Part shown: piece after piece, positions 1-8,642 of the stretch
Layout of the letters: every line of letters begins with the position of its first letter
Numbering within the stretch: the first letter of the stretch is position 1
Origin: Penium margaritaceum
Taxonomy: Eukaryota > Streptophyta > Zygnematophyceae > Desmidiales > Peniaceae
Direction: 5' to 3'
Length of the DNA stretch: 64,000 bases
Assembly (NCBI GenBank): GCA_023375785.1
Contig: SZWC01009474.1
Span: 658-64,657 of the forward strand
Program-made: the position numbers and the translations under genes
Notes under the pieces: generated by a model
Told to the model about the DNA's origin: nothing
Databases searched by the model: none
The model's input: only the letters and a program-made list of their open reading frames with translations

Positions 1-479
1 GGGGGGGTGGGGTGAGTATGCAGAGGTAGACTAGCTTCAGTGGGCTTGGCCAGAACCTCTGGCTCGAGATGGGAGCCAAGATTGGTAGCCTTGGAGTCTA
101 GGTTAGGAGGAGCATGGAGCAAGTGCATCTTGGGCACCACCCTCAGCGTCGTGTCTTAATGGAGGGACAAGGCACCCATCCTCAATTTGACGACATTGCT
201 ACTGTCCCCATCCCAAGTTCTCTGCCTGCGATGTAGGACAGAGATCCACCCCTCGTTTCCATGCTTTGGAAGTGGGTGACTGTTAATCTCGGAGGGATGG
301 CTGTGCCCCTTCAGGTTCTGCGAGCAGTGGAGAGCACAGACACGATATTGTGCAAGGATTGCCTAGGTCTATCTTGCAAGAAAATCCCCTCCCCCTCTCT
401 CCCCCAACCCCCTTCCAGCCCCTTGACTGTGGCGGGCATGTTGACGAGACAACCATGACAAGCAGGATAAACAGAAGCT
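1..479. other. Left flank without recognisable gene
   Basis: No retrotransposon domain, long coding frame, RNA gene or clear repeat was recognised. Only short open frames without motifs occur, including a 65-codon plus-strand frame at 261-458. A C-rich pyrimidine stretch lies at about 386-422. It may be unique intergenic DNA or an old decayed repeat. Confidence 0.5.
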
Positions 480-951
480 AAGCGGAGCAGTGTGACTCTG
501 AATCGCTGAATAGCATTACTTTGTCACGGCAAGAAGGGCACAAGTGCCCATCCTTTCGGTCATTATATCTATGATGTCCGCGGTTGATCGAGAGAGGATC
601 AACAGCGGTGTCCAGATGGTGCTGTCCGTAGTTGAGGATGACATGACAGTGGTGCCCATGTTTTTCGTCAGACAAGCGAGACTGGAAGGAAAAATGACAA
701 ATGTACCCACGCCCTCGAAGTGCACTTCGCTGACTTCGAGGGCGAAGTGGGCGACGCTGACACTGGCATCGCCGATGTAATAAGTAACCTTGTCGCGAGT
801 TTCTGGAGATCGCAGCTGCGAAGTCCAAAACTCGCGCAGGGTGTGCCGCATCTCGCAAATCCCCACAATGACCGACAAACCCCCTGGTTACAGTGGGGGG
901 TATGGGTTTTATGTATTTACTTACCCGGGCATCTGTCGAGTCCCGCGGTAG
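480..951. repeat. Left arm of a hairpin-rich inverted-repeat locus
   Basis: The segment at about 630-670, containing GACATGACAGTGGTGCCCAT, recurs in inverse orientation at about 17650-17690. The part from about 842 is a copy of the hairpin unit found in tandem at 17134-17580: a CGCATCTCGCAAA start, then a C5/G5 hairpin around AAACCCCCT and GGGGGGT. C1 interrupts the locus after 951; the sequence resumes at 9261 and again at 17134. The two outer arms are inverted relative to each other, which suggests a foldback-type or MITE-like element, but no transposase is present. Confidence 0.6.
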
Positions 952-1570
952 TGTAGTTACTAGGAAGTTACTAGCTGATCCAGGTGTGTGGGGGTATGAT
1001 ACGCAACAAGCACCAACGTGAGAGAGACGCCATGGATGTGGCAACTTGTTTGCATAGCTCGAGCTCACACAGAGACAGAGGAGGCAAAGGGGGGGGCGAG
1101 AGAGACTAGAACCGGTGAGCGCTCGCTCACCACGAGCGACGAGCTCGGGTGAGTGAGCGCCGCCACCCGGGGGTCGAGCCCGACCACTCGGAATCAACCG
1201 AGGGCGGCTACTCACCGATGCACGGCCGAGACCGGCATGGTGGCCCCCTAGGGATCAACACCCGGGTAAATACAGCTCCCCCACAATATGCAAAACAAGA
1301 TAACATGATGCAGGGCACGGCAGTGAGAATGTACGGGTCCTAGCATCTACCGCGTCAGAAAGTTATGAAGAATCATGCAAGAGTTATGTGAGTGCCAGAG
1401 AGCACTCCTGGGTCTGGCAGTAGCTTGGGGGCGTCCATAGCTTCAGCCAGCACAGACGGACTGGCCATCTCCCCAGGTGATCCCATTGTCACTTTAATTT
1501 GTACATGCGTGTGTGCACAGTGTGGGAGGCAAGAGGGCACAGAGTTGTGAGTGGCCAATGAACTTCAACA
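952..1570 (-). repeat. C1 3' LTR
   Basis: 619 bp, TG...CA on the plus strand, nearly identical to 8643-9260. On the minus strand it contains a tRNA B-box-like motif GGGCTCGACCC (complement of about 1170-1181) beside a GAGCGCTCGCTC hairpin region (about 1114-1160). A diverged piece of the same LTR type occurs at about 28108-28230. Confidence 0.95.
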
Positions 1571-1580
1571 CTCCCCCATG
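1571..1580 (-). promoter_or_regulatory. C1 polypurine tract
   Basis: The minus strand reads CATGGGGGAG immediately before the 3' LTR start TGTTGAAG. The same tract precedes the 3' LTRs of C2, C3 and C5, as expected for plus-strand cDNA priming. Confidence 0.85.
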
Positions 1581-1670
1581 CCCCGCAGACAAGCAATCCA
1601 GAGCACACAAGAGGGAATCACAAGAAGTGATCACAAGAGATGAGAGTGGGGTGGGGAGACATACCAACAA

Positions 1671-4600
1671 TCAGCCTGGATCACGCGGATTGATGAGACC
1701 CACAGAATGAACAGCACTTTTGAAGACATTACGACTTAGGGCTTTTGTGAGAAAGTCAGCTCTCTGAGACTGTGTATCCACCCAAGCGACTCGGACAATG
1801 CCAACAGCAATGCATTCGCGAACAAAGTGATGCTCCACATTGATGTGTTTGGTGCGAGAATGATGCATGCCATTGTTCTCAGCAATGGCTTTTGTGCTTT
1901 GGTTATCACAGCGCAGAGTGATGCAGCGGATGGGGACACGTAACTGCTGCAGCAGACGACACAGCCAGACAGCTTCACATGTGCCTGCACCCAAAGCAAC
2001 ATACTCAGCTTCAGCAGTGCTACGTGCCACACACCCTTGCTTGCCACTTTTCCAGGAGACTGCAGTGCCACCAATCAAGAACATATACCCTGTACGGCTG
2101 CGAGCATCGGAATCATGTGCCCAATCACTGTCGGTGAAGCCGTCTGCCACAACAGATGGCTGTGCACAAAAGTGCAATCCAACACGAGGAGTAGAGAGGG
2201 CATACCGCACCACTCGCAATGCCGCCTCTAGGTGGCGCTCGCGAGGGCATTGGGAGAATTGAGACAAGAAGTTCACAGCAAAGGCTACATCCGCATGCGT
2301 GGTCGTGGCGAGGTACATCAGAGAGCCAATGACACGGAGGTAGTCGGTCACATCAACCGTCTCCCCCAACTGTGAGAGATCAGAGGACTTCAGAAGAGAC
2401 TGTCCTGCAGGCGTCATGGGAGTGGATGCTGTGGGAATGGACATGAGGAGTGGAGCGAAGCGCTCACCCAGGCTGCGCACATAGGCAGCCTGATACACGT
2501 GCAAGACACGACGAGCACGATCTCGCTCCAACTCCATGCCTAGAAAGACACGAGCCGGTCCCAGATCCTTCATTTTGTATGCCGCTTGGAGCAGCGACTT
2601 GGCGGCGGTCACAGCCGCAGGATCGGGTGAGGCAATGAGAAGGTCATCCACGTACACAAGAATGGCGACAAGTGGTTTGGTGGGCGGCCCCAGAAAGAGC
2701 GCTGGATCGACGGCGCTTCTCTTGTAGCCACCCTTTTCAAGAGTGGCTGTGATCTCTTGGTTCCAACACCGTGGGGACTGTTTGAGACCATAGAGTGCCT
2801 TGCGCAGGCGCCACACCCGGTTGGTGCCGTCAGAGAAGCCGGGTGGTTGGACCATGTAAATCTCTTCGTCCAACTTGCCATGGAGAAAGGCATTGTTGAC
2901 ATCCATCTGTTCCAGCTCCCAGTCATGCTGAGCAACAAGACTGAGAAGAGCCCTGGCTGTGGTGTAGCGACCGACTGGGGCAAAGGTCTCGTCAAAGTCG
3001 ACACCAGGGATCTGTGAGAACCCTTTAGCGGTGAGGCGAGCTTTGTACCGTTCAACTGTGTTGTCGGGGTTCAGCTTGCGACGATACACCCACTTGGCGG
3101 AAACCGCCTTGCGACCCGGTGGGAGGTCAACGAGTTCATACACACCGTGGTCAGAAAGTGCATCAAGTTCGGCCTTCATGGCCTGCTCCCACACTGGTGA
3201 GTCAGAGGCCGTGCGGGCTGCTTGCACAGTCTGTGGCTCAGGAGGAAGAGGGGAAAGGCCAGTGGCAGCAAAGCACGAAGCAACGTACCCGGCTACAGAA
3301 GAGGACACAACAGAGTGGAACTCCTGTTCGATAAGAGAGTAACCAAGAGCAGTGCCGGGGTGTACAACAGACACTGCGGCAGACAGGCCAGAAGTGGTGA
3401 GACCAAGAGCACGTAGACCAGGGTCACCGGAGATGACAGGGTGCGACTGAGAGGGAAGAGCGGGTAGGCGTCCACCACGCGTGTAGGGGGAGACTAGGGG
3501 AATGGACGCAGCACGCGCAGAGGACAATGGGGCAGCGGAACGCTGCACGGCAGGAGGAGAGGAGACAGGAGGGGGCTCAGAGGAGATAGGGAGAGTGGGC
3601 GAGACTGCACCATGGTTGGGGGAAGAGGATGAGCCAGCAGGAGAGGCGGTAGGGGAGCCAGAGGAACCAGAAGACTGACCGGGAGAGTCCAATGGTGCCG
3701 TGGAGGGTGAGAGCACCGGAGAGGGGAACGTGGACAGAGGGGAGCTCTGCTCGGCAGAGGAGGCGACAGAGGGAACGGCGGGACGCATCGAGGGGAGAAC
3801 AGTAGGCCCAGAGGGCAGAGAGCCATCCCCACCCCGAGGAGGCGGAGAGAGAGACCCACCAAAGCGGGGCAAGTCGCGCTCAAACAGATGCTCGAAGAAG
3901 AGGGCATCACGCGACTCTACGACACGACAGCGCGAAGGGTCCCAGAACCGCCACGCCTTGGAGAAAGGAGAGACACCAAGGAAGATGCACAGACGACCAC
4001 GAGGTGACAGCTTACCGTCGCGTTGGTCAGAGGGAACCCAGACAGAGGCGAGACACCCCCAAACGCGAGCAAGACGGAGGTCCGCACGCTGGCCAGTCCA
4101 GCGCGCAAAGGGGGTGACAGTGTGGGGAAGAGGACCATGGGGAACACGGTTCCAGACCCAGGTCATGTAGGACATGGCCTCAAAGGCAAAGAAAGGGGAC
4201 TGACCGGAGGCAAAGAGCAGGGAACGCACCCCATCAGCAAGGGTGCGGTTCCAGCGCTTAGACACGCCATTTTGCTGGGGGGTGTAGGGAGCAGATGATT
4301 CAATCCGCACACCACGAGACTCAAGAAAGCGAGACGTAGGGCCAAAGAACTCACCACCATGGTCGTTGCGGAAGACGCGTAGGGGGCGAAGGCAGGCGCG
4401 CTCGGCCTGGGGTAGCCAAGACTCTAAGACCTCGGTGACATCACTTTTGTGTCGCAGGGCAAAGACCCAGCGGTAACGTGAGTAATCATCAGTGAGGCAC
4501 AGCACATAATGGCCAAGGCCACCAAGAAAGTCCTGGGGCAATGGGCCCATGATGTCGGCATGCACGAGGTCAAGAGGGTGAAAGGTGGTGGCGTCAGAGG

Positions 4601-6224
4601 TGGAGAAGGGTGAGCGGTGCATTTTCACACTGGCACAGTCCAGACAGGTGGATGAACAAGCAGGAGAGAATGTGGCAGGGTCAAGGTCGTGAGCAGGTTG
4701 AAGGCGAAGGTGTCGCTGGATCGCGGCAGTGTGGATATGACAGAGGCGGCGATGCAGAAGATCAGCATGGTCAGGCGACAGCGAGGGCGCGACATGAACA
4801 AGGGCAGAGGCAGCGGAAGACAAGGGCAGAGTGAGCGGCACACGAAACAGGCGATCACAGCGTACGCCATAAAGAACAACGCGGCCGGAGGAACGGAGAG
4901 AAATGGAGGCAAGGCCGCGGCTGGACGAGAAGTCCATGCCCTGATCATCAAGGGTAGTCACAGAGAGAAGGCTGACCTCGAGGTCAGGGACATACAGAAC
5001 GTCAGGCAGATAGACAGTACCGCCAGGGCCAACAAAGCGGACGACACCAACACCTTGGACGGGGAGCAGCTGACCAGAGCCGGTGCGAACAGATCGGACA
5101 GACTGAACGGGCCCAATGGACACAAAGGAAGAACGACAAGACGTCATGTGATGGGTGGCCCCGGAATCAATGATCCAGAGGCCAGGAGAGGCACGAGTGG
5201 ATGGAAGAACCAAACAGACAGCCACGATACCACGTGCAGAGGGTGAGGTGACACGACCAAGACGGGAGGGAAACGTGTGAGATTGCCAATGCTCAATCCA
5301 GGAACGATCATCAGGCAGGTCCCCTTGCACACCACCCGAGCCGGAACCACGAAGAGTGACATCCGACTCACAAACAGATACACGTGATTGGCCACTCACA
5401 CTCTCACCTCCCTGAGAGCGAAGGTGCAGAAGCTTGGCAAGGCGACGCTCGAGAGTGCGCTCCTCGTCTCGACGATCAGAGGAACGATCAGAAGAACGGT
5501 CAGACGCGCGGTCTGAGTAGTGACCATCGTCATGGCTCCAGTGAGGAACGGAGTAGTGTGAGGATGGGGGACCGTAGTATGGAGGGCTAGACGGCGGTGG
5601 CACCCAGCCCCAAGGACTGGGCGGTGGTGGCGTCTGCTGAAGAGGTGCAAGAGTAGTGGTCGGGGCTGATGAGGAGGATGTGGACGATGAGACTGCCATG
5701 GCAGCAGCAGCTGTAGAAGCGGCTACACCAGTGCGCGCCCAGTGAGCACGCATGGAGGAAGCAAGGCGTGCGTCGTCACGAGGGGCAGGACACTTGGGCG
5801 CTGAGTGTCCGGTGGCGCCGCAGTTCCAGCAAGTGACATCAGTTGCAGGAGTGGCTGAGCCTTTGCTGCCACGACCACCCCCACGGCCTTTTCCCCCGCG
5901 ACCTTCACCTCGACAAGAGCCACTGCCCCCTCCGCGGCCAGCGGCCTGTGTGGGGTGGGCAGAGGCCTGAGAAGACGAACCAGCAGAAGGAGCTGTAGTG
6001 GGAGCAGATGGTGAGGAGGTAGTGACTGCTGCAATGGCGGCGCGATGCATGCGCTTGTTTTGGAGGGCATTCCACCAGTCAGTGAGACTGGCAGCAGTGA
6101 AGTCAAAGAGGGGACCAATCCCCGGCGGGGAATCGGCTGGGACAGGGGAAGAGGCAAGGCGCTCGAGTTCTGTCTGGGAGACATGGAGATACAAGTCAGA
6201 CAGCTCAGGGATAAGACCAGCCAC
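1671..6224 (-). CDS. pol: C1 Gag C-terminus and Pol polyprotein (copia)
   Basis: 1517 uninterrupted codons, in frame with gag upstream, so gag-pol is one frame. Approximate residues: end of the Gag domain 1-60; Gly/Arg-rich stretch and zinc knuckle CWNCGATGHSAPKC 132-145; aspartic protease DSGATHHM from 353; integrase HHCC about 491-530; integrase core with Asp557 (VHADIMG) and Asp621 (NDHGGEF); Pro/Ser-rich linker 790-930; reverse transcriptase 1010-1250 with YVDD 1191-1194; RNase H from about 1360 with DSDWAHD and STAEAEYVA. The catalytic integrase Glu of the usual NGVxER motif is Lys here (NGVSKRW, AAG near residue 656), so integrase is predicted to be inactive. The first Met is only the first after an in-frame TGA; the natural start lies in gag at 6968 or 6983. 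Confidence 0.93.
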   Translation of the reverse strand: MAGLIPELSDLYLHVSQTELERLASSPVPADSPPGIGPLFDFTAASLTDWWNALQNKRMHRAAIAAVTTSSPSAPTTAPSAGSSSQASAHPTQAAGRGGGSGSCRGEGRGGKGRGGGRGSKGSATPATDVTCWNCGATGHSAPKCPAPRDDARLASSMRAHWARTGVAASTAAAAMAVSSSTSSSSAPTTTLAPLQQTPPPPSPWGWVPPPSSPPYYGPPSSHYSVPHWSHDDGHYSDRASDRSSDRSSDRRDEERTLERRLAKLLHLRSQGGESVSGQSRVSVCESDVTLRGSGSGGVQGDLPDDRSWIEHWQSHTFPSRLGRVTSPSARGIVAVCLVLPSTRASPGLWIIDSGATHHMTSCRSSFVSIGPVQSVRSVRTGSGQLLPVQGVGVVRFVGPGGTVYLPDVLYVPDLEVSLLSVTTLDDQGMDFSSSRGLASISLRSSGRVVLYGVRCDRLFRVPLTLPLSSAASALVHVAPSLSPDHADLLHRRLCHIHTAAIQRHLRLQPAHDLDPATFSPACSSTCLDCASVKMHRSPFSTSDATTFHPLDLVHADIMGPLPQDFLGGLGHYVLCLTDDYSRYRWVFALRHKSDVTEVLESWLPQAERACLRPLRVFRNDHGGEFFGPTSRFLESRGVRIESSAPYTPQQNGVSKRWNRTLADGVRSLLFASGQSPFFAFEAMSYMTWVWNRVPHGPLPHTVTPFARWTGQRADLRLARVWGCLASVWVPSDQRDGKLSPRGRLCIFLGVSPFSKAWRFWDPSRCRVVESRDALFFEHLFERDLPRFGGSLSPPPRGGDGSLPSGPTVLPSMRPAVPSVASSAEQSSPLSTFPSPVLSPSTAPLDSPGQSSGSSGSPTASPAGSSSSPNHGAVSPTLPISSEPPPVSSPPAVQRSAAPLSSARAASIPLVSPYTRGGRLPALPSQSHPVISGDPGLRALGLTTSGLSAAVSVVHPGTALGYSLIEQEFHSVVSSSVAGYVASCFAATGLSPLPPEPQTVQAARTASDSPVWEQAMKAELDALSDHGVYELVDLPPGRKAVSAKWVYRRKLNPDNTVERYKARLTAKGFSQIPGVDFDETFAPVGRYTTARALLSLVAQHDWELEQMDVNNAFLHGKLDEEIYMVQPPGFSDGTNRVWRLRKALYGLKQSPRCWNQEITATLEKGGYKRSAVDPALFLGPPTKPLVAILVYVDDLLIASPDPAAVTAAKSLLQAAYKMKDLGPARVFLGMELERDRARRVLHVYQAAYVRSLGERFAPLLMSIPTASTPMTPAGQSLLKSSDLSQLGETVDVTDYLRVIGSLMYLATTTHADVAFAVNFLSQFSQCPRERHLEAALRVVRYALSTPRVGLHFCAQPSVVADGFTDSDWAHDSDARSRTGYMFLIGGTAVSWKSGKQGCVARSTAEAEYVALGAGTCEAVWLCRLLQQLRVPIRCITLRCDNQSTKAIAENNGMHHSRTKHINVEHHFVRECIAVGIVRVAWVDTQSQRADFLTKALSRNVFKSAVHSVGLINPRDPG

Positions 6225-6983
6225 AATGGAGAGACATGCAGAGAGAGGACCTGGTCAAGCCTTTCCAAGGTCACGCAAGAGACGCAGAATGCGGGCCCAG
6301 TACTCGTCTGCTGTCTCATCCGCCCTCATTTGCAGCGTGTTGAACTGCACAGTGAGAGCGCTCTGGGCAGCATGCCCAGTTACAGTTTTGCGGCGGCGAA
6401 TGAGCGCATAGGCACCCACTGGGTCTGCACTGGTGCCTCGGATGGGGTCGGCATTGTACGTACCTATGTCGTCGAGAAGATTCTCGGGACCGGCGTTGAT
6501 AAGTGCCCGCACAGCGCGGGCGGCCTCGGCAGGCTGTGGCATGAAGGAGACCTTGGCGGGCGAGTAGTACTCCCACAACAGCTCACCCTGAGCCCACGCA
6601 CTGAAGCGCGTTTCTTAGGATGTGAAGGTGAGTTTGGAAGTGAACTGAGGGGGCGGCGTTTCAAAGTCTTTCTGTCGCGCAGGTGGAAGAGTCCGAGCGG
6701 TGACTGAGAGGGAAGAGGAAGAGGTGTTAGCGCCGCTGCCAGTAGATGGTGCTGAGGAGCTTGTGGATCCTGACTGATCAGGAGGGATGACTGCAGCAAA
6801 AGCTGGGACAACACGGAGACGCTCTAGAACCAATGAAGCTACTGTGGACGCTAACTCATGCTGTACATCACGCTCTCGCTCTAGCTCATCCTGCGCTTTG
6901 CGACGTTCCGCCTGTGCTTCGCTAAGGGCGGCTTGGAGGGCCTCTAACTTTTCTTCTGGCCTAGGCATGGTAAAGACAAGCAC
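6225..6983 (-). pseudogene. gag: C1 gag, N-terminal part with two nonsense codons
   Basis: The frame is continuous with pol but broken by TAA (6617-6615) and TGA (6257-6255). It starts with Met at 6983 or, more likely, 6968 (MPRPEEKLEALQAAL), followed by a charged heptad-rich coiled coil and then a capsid-like UBN2 region (WAQGELLWEYY, ADPVGAYALIRRRKTVTG, ADETADEYWARILRLL). The TAA stands where C3 has Trp (SWETQF). Gag would form the virus-like particle and bind RNA through the downstream zinc knuckle. Only substitutions, no frameshift, separate it from an open frame. Confidence 0.85.
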
Positions 6984-7048
6984 GAGACGAGGGAAGGAAT
7001 GTCAACACAGGTGAGGAGAGAGGAAAAGAAAATGATGGGCTCACCGAG

Positions 7049-8524
7049 CTAGTGACGGGGCAGCAGAGCAAAGAGAGGAGACACCACTGCCGCTGCTGAA
7101 GAAAAGAGGATTGCCACCCAGCCTGCGACTGCCACGGTCAGGCAGAGAAGACCAGTGACAGACGCCCCAGCCACTGCTGCAGATGCAGACGCAATCAGTA
7201 CCCCCGTGGTAACGTGTGGAGTGAGCTCCCGGTGAGCACCAGTGGGAGTCAGGACCGCTGTTGCTGTAGAGGCTCGGATGGAGCTGACAGCTGCTGAGGT
7301 GGCGTCGGCGGCTGAAGAGGCAGCGGAGGCAATGGCGGCTGCAGCTGATGTAACCTGGGTGGCAATGTTTGCTGCTGCAGCGGCAAGAAGGGTCAGAGAG
7401 ACTGCCGCGTGTGCGTAGGCATCCGTTGCACGACCTACAGCCGTTTGTGTAGGGGCCCTGCACGCGCGGGCGGTGGCAGCAAAGGTAGCTGCAGCACCTG
7501 TTGCTGCGTCGAGGATGGCCCCTGCCAGACCAATGGAATCGTTGTGAACAGGAAGAGCAGGGATGACACATGGGACCTCAGATGGAGGCGATGGTCCAGC
7601 AGCAGTTGGTGCAGCGGTGGATGGGCCGGCGATAGTATGGGATGTGGAAGAGGCGGTGGTTGACTGAGTACCCTCAGGTGGTTGCATTGTGGTGTGACGA
7701 GGTGGAGACGGCGGTAGGTCGTCCGAAGCGTAGACTTGCCTGTCAATCTCCTCCTCGTGTGCAGTAGCCTCTCGTTCCACGTCCTCTCGCCAGTAGGCGG
7801 GGTCCAGCATGCGATACCAAAGTGGAGTGTCGTAGTCTGGTGGTGAGGGAGGGTCGTAGTCTTTTGTGTCCTCCCACCCGCCGTCAGTGTGACAGGCAGC
7901 AGTCCGATGGGAGTCAAGCTCCTTGTCAGGGGATCCGTCAAACTGCGGTGACTCCAGGACTGCGACTGTGGAGGCAAGAGGGATGTCTGGGGATCGCGAA
8001 GGTGTCCAGCGGAGTGCACGGAGAAATCCGGGGTGTGAGGAGATGCCCGGAGTGCACGGAGAGGGACGGGAGCACGGGAATGCCCGGGGTGCGTGGTAAG
8101 GTCCGGAGTGTGTGGAGATGCCACGGTGGGGTGCACGGAGAGGTCCCGGTGCACGAAGATGCCCGGAGTGTGCACGGAGATGCCCGGGGTGCACAGAGGT
8201 GCCCGGGAATGTAGTGGTGCACAGAGGTGCCTGGGGTGCGTGGAGCTGCCCGGCGGGGTGCACTGAGAGGTCAGGGTGCACGGAGATGCCTGAAGTGCAC
8301 GGAGATGCTCGGGGTGCACAATGATGTCCGGGGTGCGTGGAGATGCCACGGCGGGGTGCACGGAGAGAACCAGTGCACGAAGATGCCCAGGGTGTGCACG
8401 GAGATGCCCGCGGTGCACAGAGGTGCCCGGGGATGTAGCGGTGCACAGAGGTGCCTGGGGTGTGTGGAGCTGCCCGGCGGAGTGCACTGAGAGGTCCGGG
8501 TGCACGGAGATGCCTGAAGTGCAC
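7049..8524 (-). CDS. C1 ORF0: alanine-rich protein upstream of gag
   Basis: 491 open codons between PBS and gag, where copia elements normally have only a leader. The first ~170 codons are translated minisatellite and may not belong to the protein. Then come a charged block (YWREDVEREATAHEEEIDRQ), a Pro/Ser/Thr stretch, an Ala-rich helical region with the motif CRAPTQTAVGRATDAY, and a hydrophobic C-terminus of about 58 residues with two possible membrane segments, ending SPLFALLPRH. C3, C4 and C6 carry related frames. The stop lies 66 nt before gag. Function is unknown. GCN-rich DNA is stop-poor, so openness alone is weak evidence; the shared motif and position are stronger. Confidence 0.6.
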   Translation of the reverse strand: MHFRHLRAPGPLSALRRAAPHTPGTSVHRYIPGHLCAPRASPCTPWASSCTGSLRAPRRGISTHPGHHCAPRASPCTSGISVHPDLSVHPAGQLHAPQAPLCTTTFPGTSVHPGHLRAHSGHLRAPGPLRAPHRGISTHSGPYHAPRAFPCSRPSPCTPGISSHPGFLRALRWTPSRSPDIPLASTVAVLESPQFDGSPDKELDSHRTAACHTDGGWEDTKDYDPPSPPDYDTPLWYRMLDPAYWREDVEREATAHEEEIDRQVYASDDLPPSPPRHTTMQPPEGTQSTTASSTSHTIAGPSTAAPTAAGPSPPSEVPCVIPALPVHNDSIGLAGAILDAATGAAATFAATARACRAPTQTAVGRATDAYAHAAVSLTLLAAAAANIATQVTSAAAAIASAASSAADATSAAVSSIRASTATAVLTPTGAHRELTPHVTTGVLIASASAAVAGASVTGLLCLTVAVAGWVAILFSSAAAVVSPLFALLPRH

Positions 8525-8560
8525 GGAGATGCTCGGGGTGCACAGAGTGTGCGTGGTTTG
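7985..8560. repeat. C1 leader minisatellite with 225-bp higher-order period
   Basis: Variants of a unit of about 22 bp resembling GGTGCACGGAGATGCCCGG fill the stretch. Groups repeat with a longer period: GAGATGCCACGG occurs at about 8115 and 8340, and the flanking order of variants is preserved. The array lies between the PBS and the conserved part of ORF0. Both strands are open through it, which reflects repeat composition rather than genes. Confidence 0.8.
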
Positions 8561-8626
8561 AGGTGGCCAAGAGGGCCACGAGACCCACGAATGCCTAGGA
8601 ACGTAGAGTCATGGGCGAGAGCCGCC

Positions 8627-8642
8627 CCTTGCTCTGATACCA
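8627..8642 (-). promoter_or_regulatory. C1 tRNA primer-binding site
   Basis: The minus strand reads TGGTATCAGAGCAAGG directly after the 5' LTR. It matches the classic plant copia PBS complementary to the 3' end of initiator tRNA-Met. Confidence 0.92.

Noticed and set aside
478-1215. 245-codon minus-strand frame at the left end as a host gene
   Set aside because: It crosses the boundary into the C1 LTR at 952 and lies over the inverted-repeat arm, so it is a chance frame.
4689-5246. 185-codon plus-strand frame within C1 pol
   Set aside because: Antisense shadow of a well-supported pol frame; no domain.
7049-8524. ORF0 as an env gene
   Set aside because: Env-like frames of plant copia elements lie after pol. 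ORF0 is before gag and shows no signal peptide plus surface/transmembrane layout, only a hydrophobic C-terminus.
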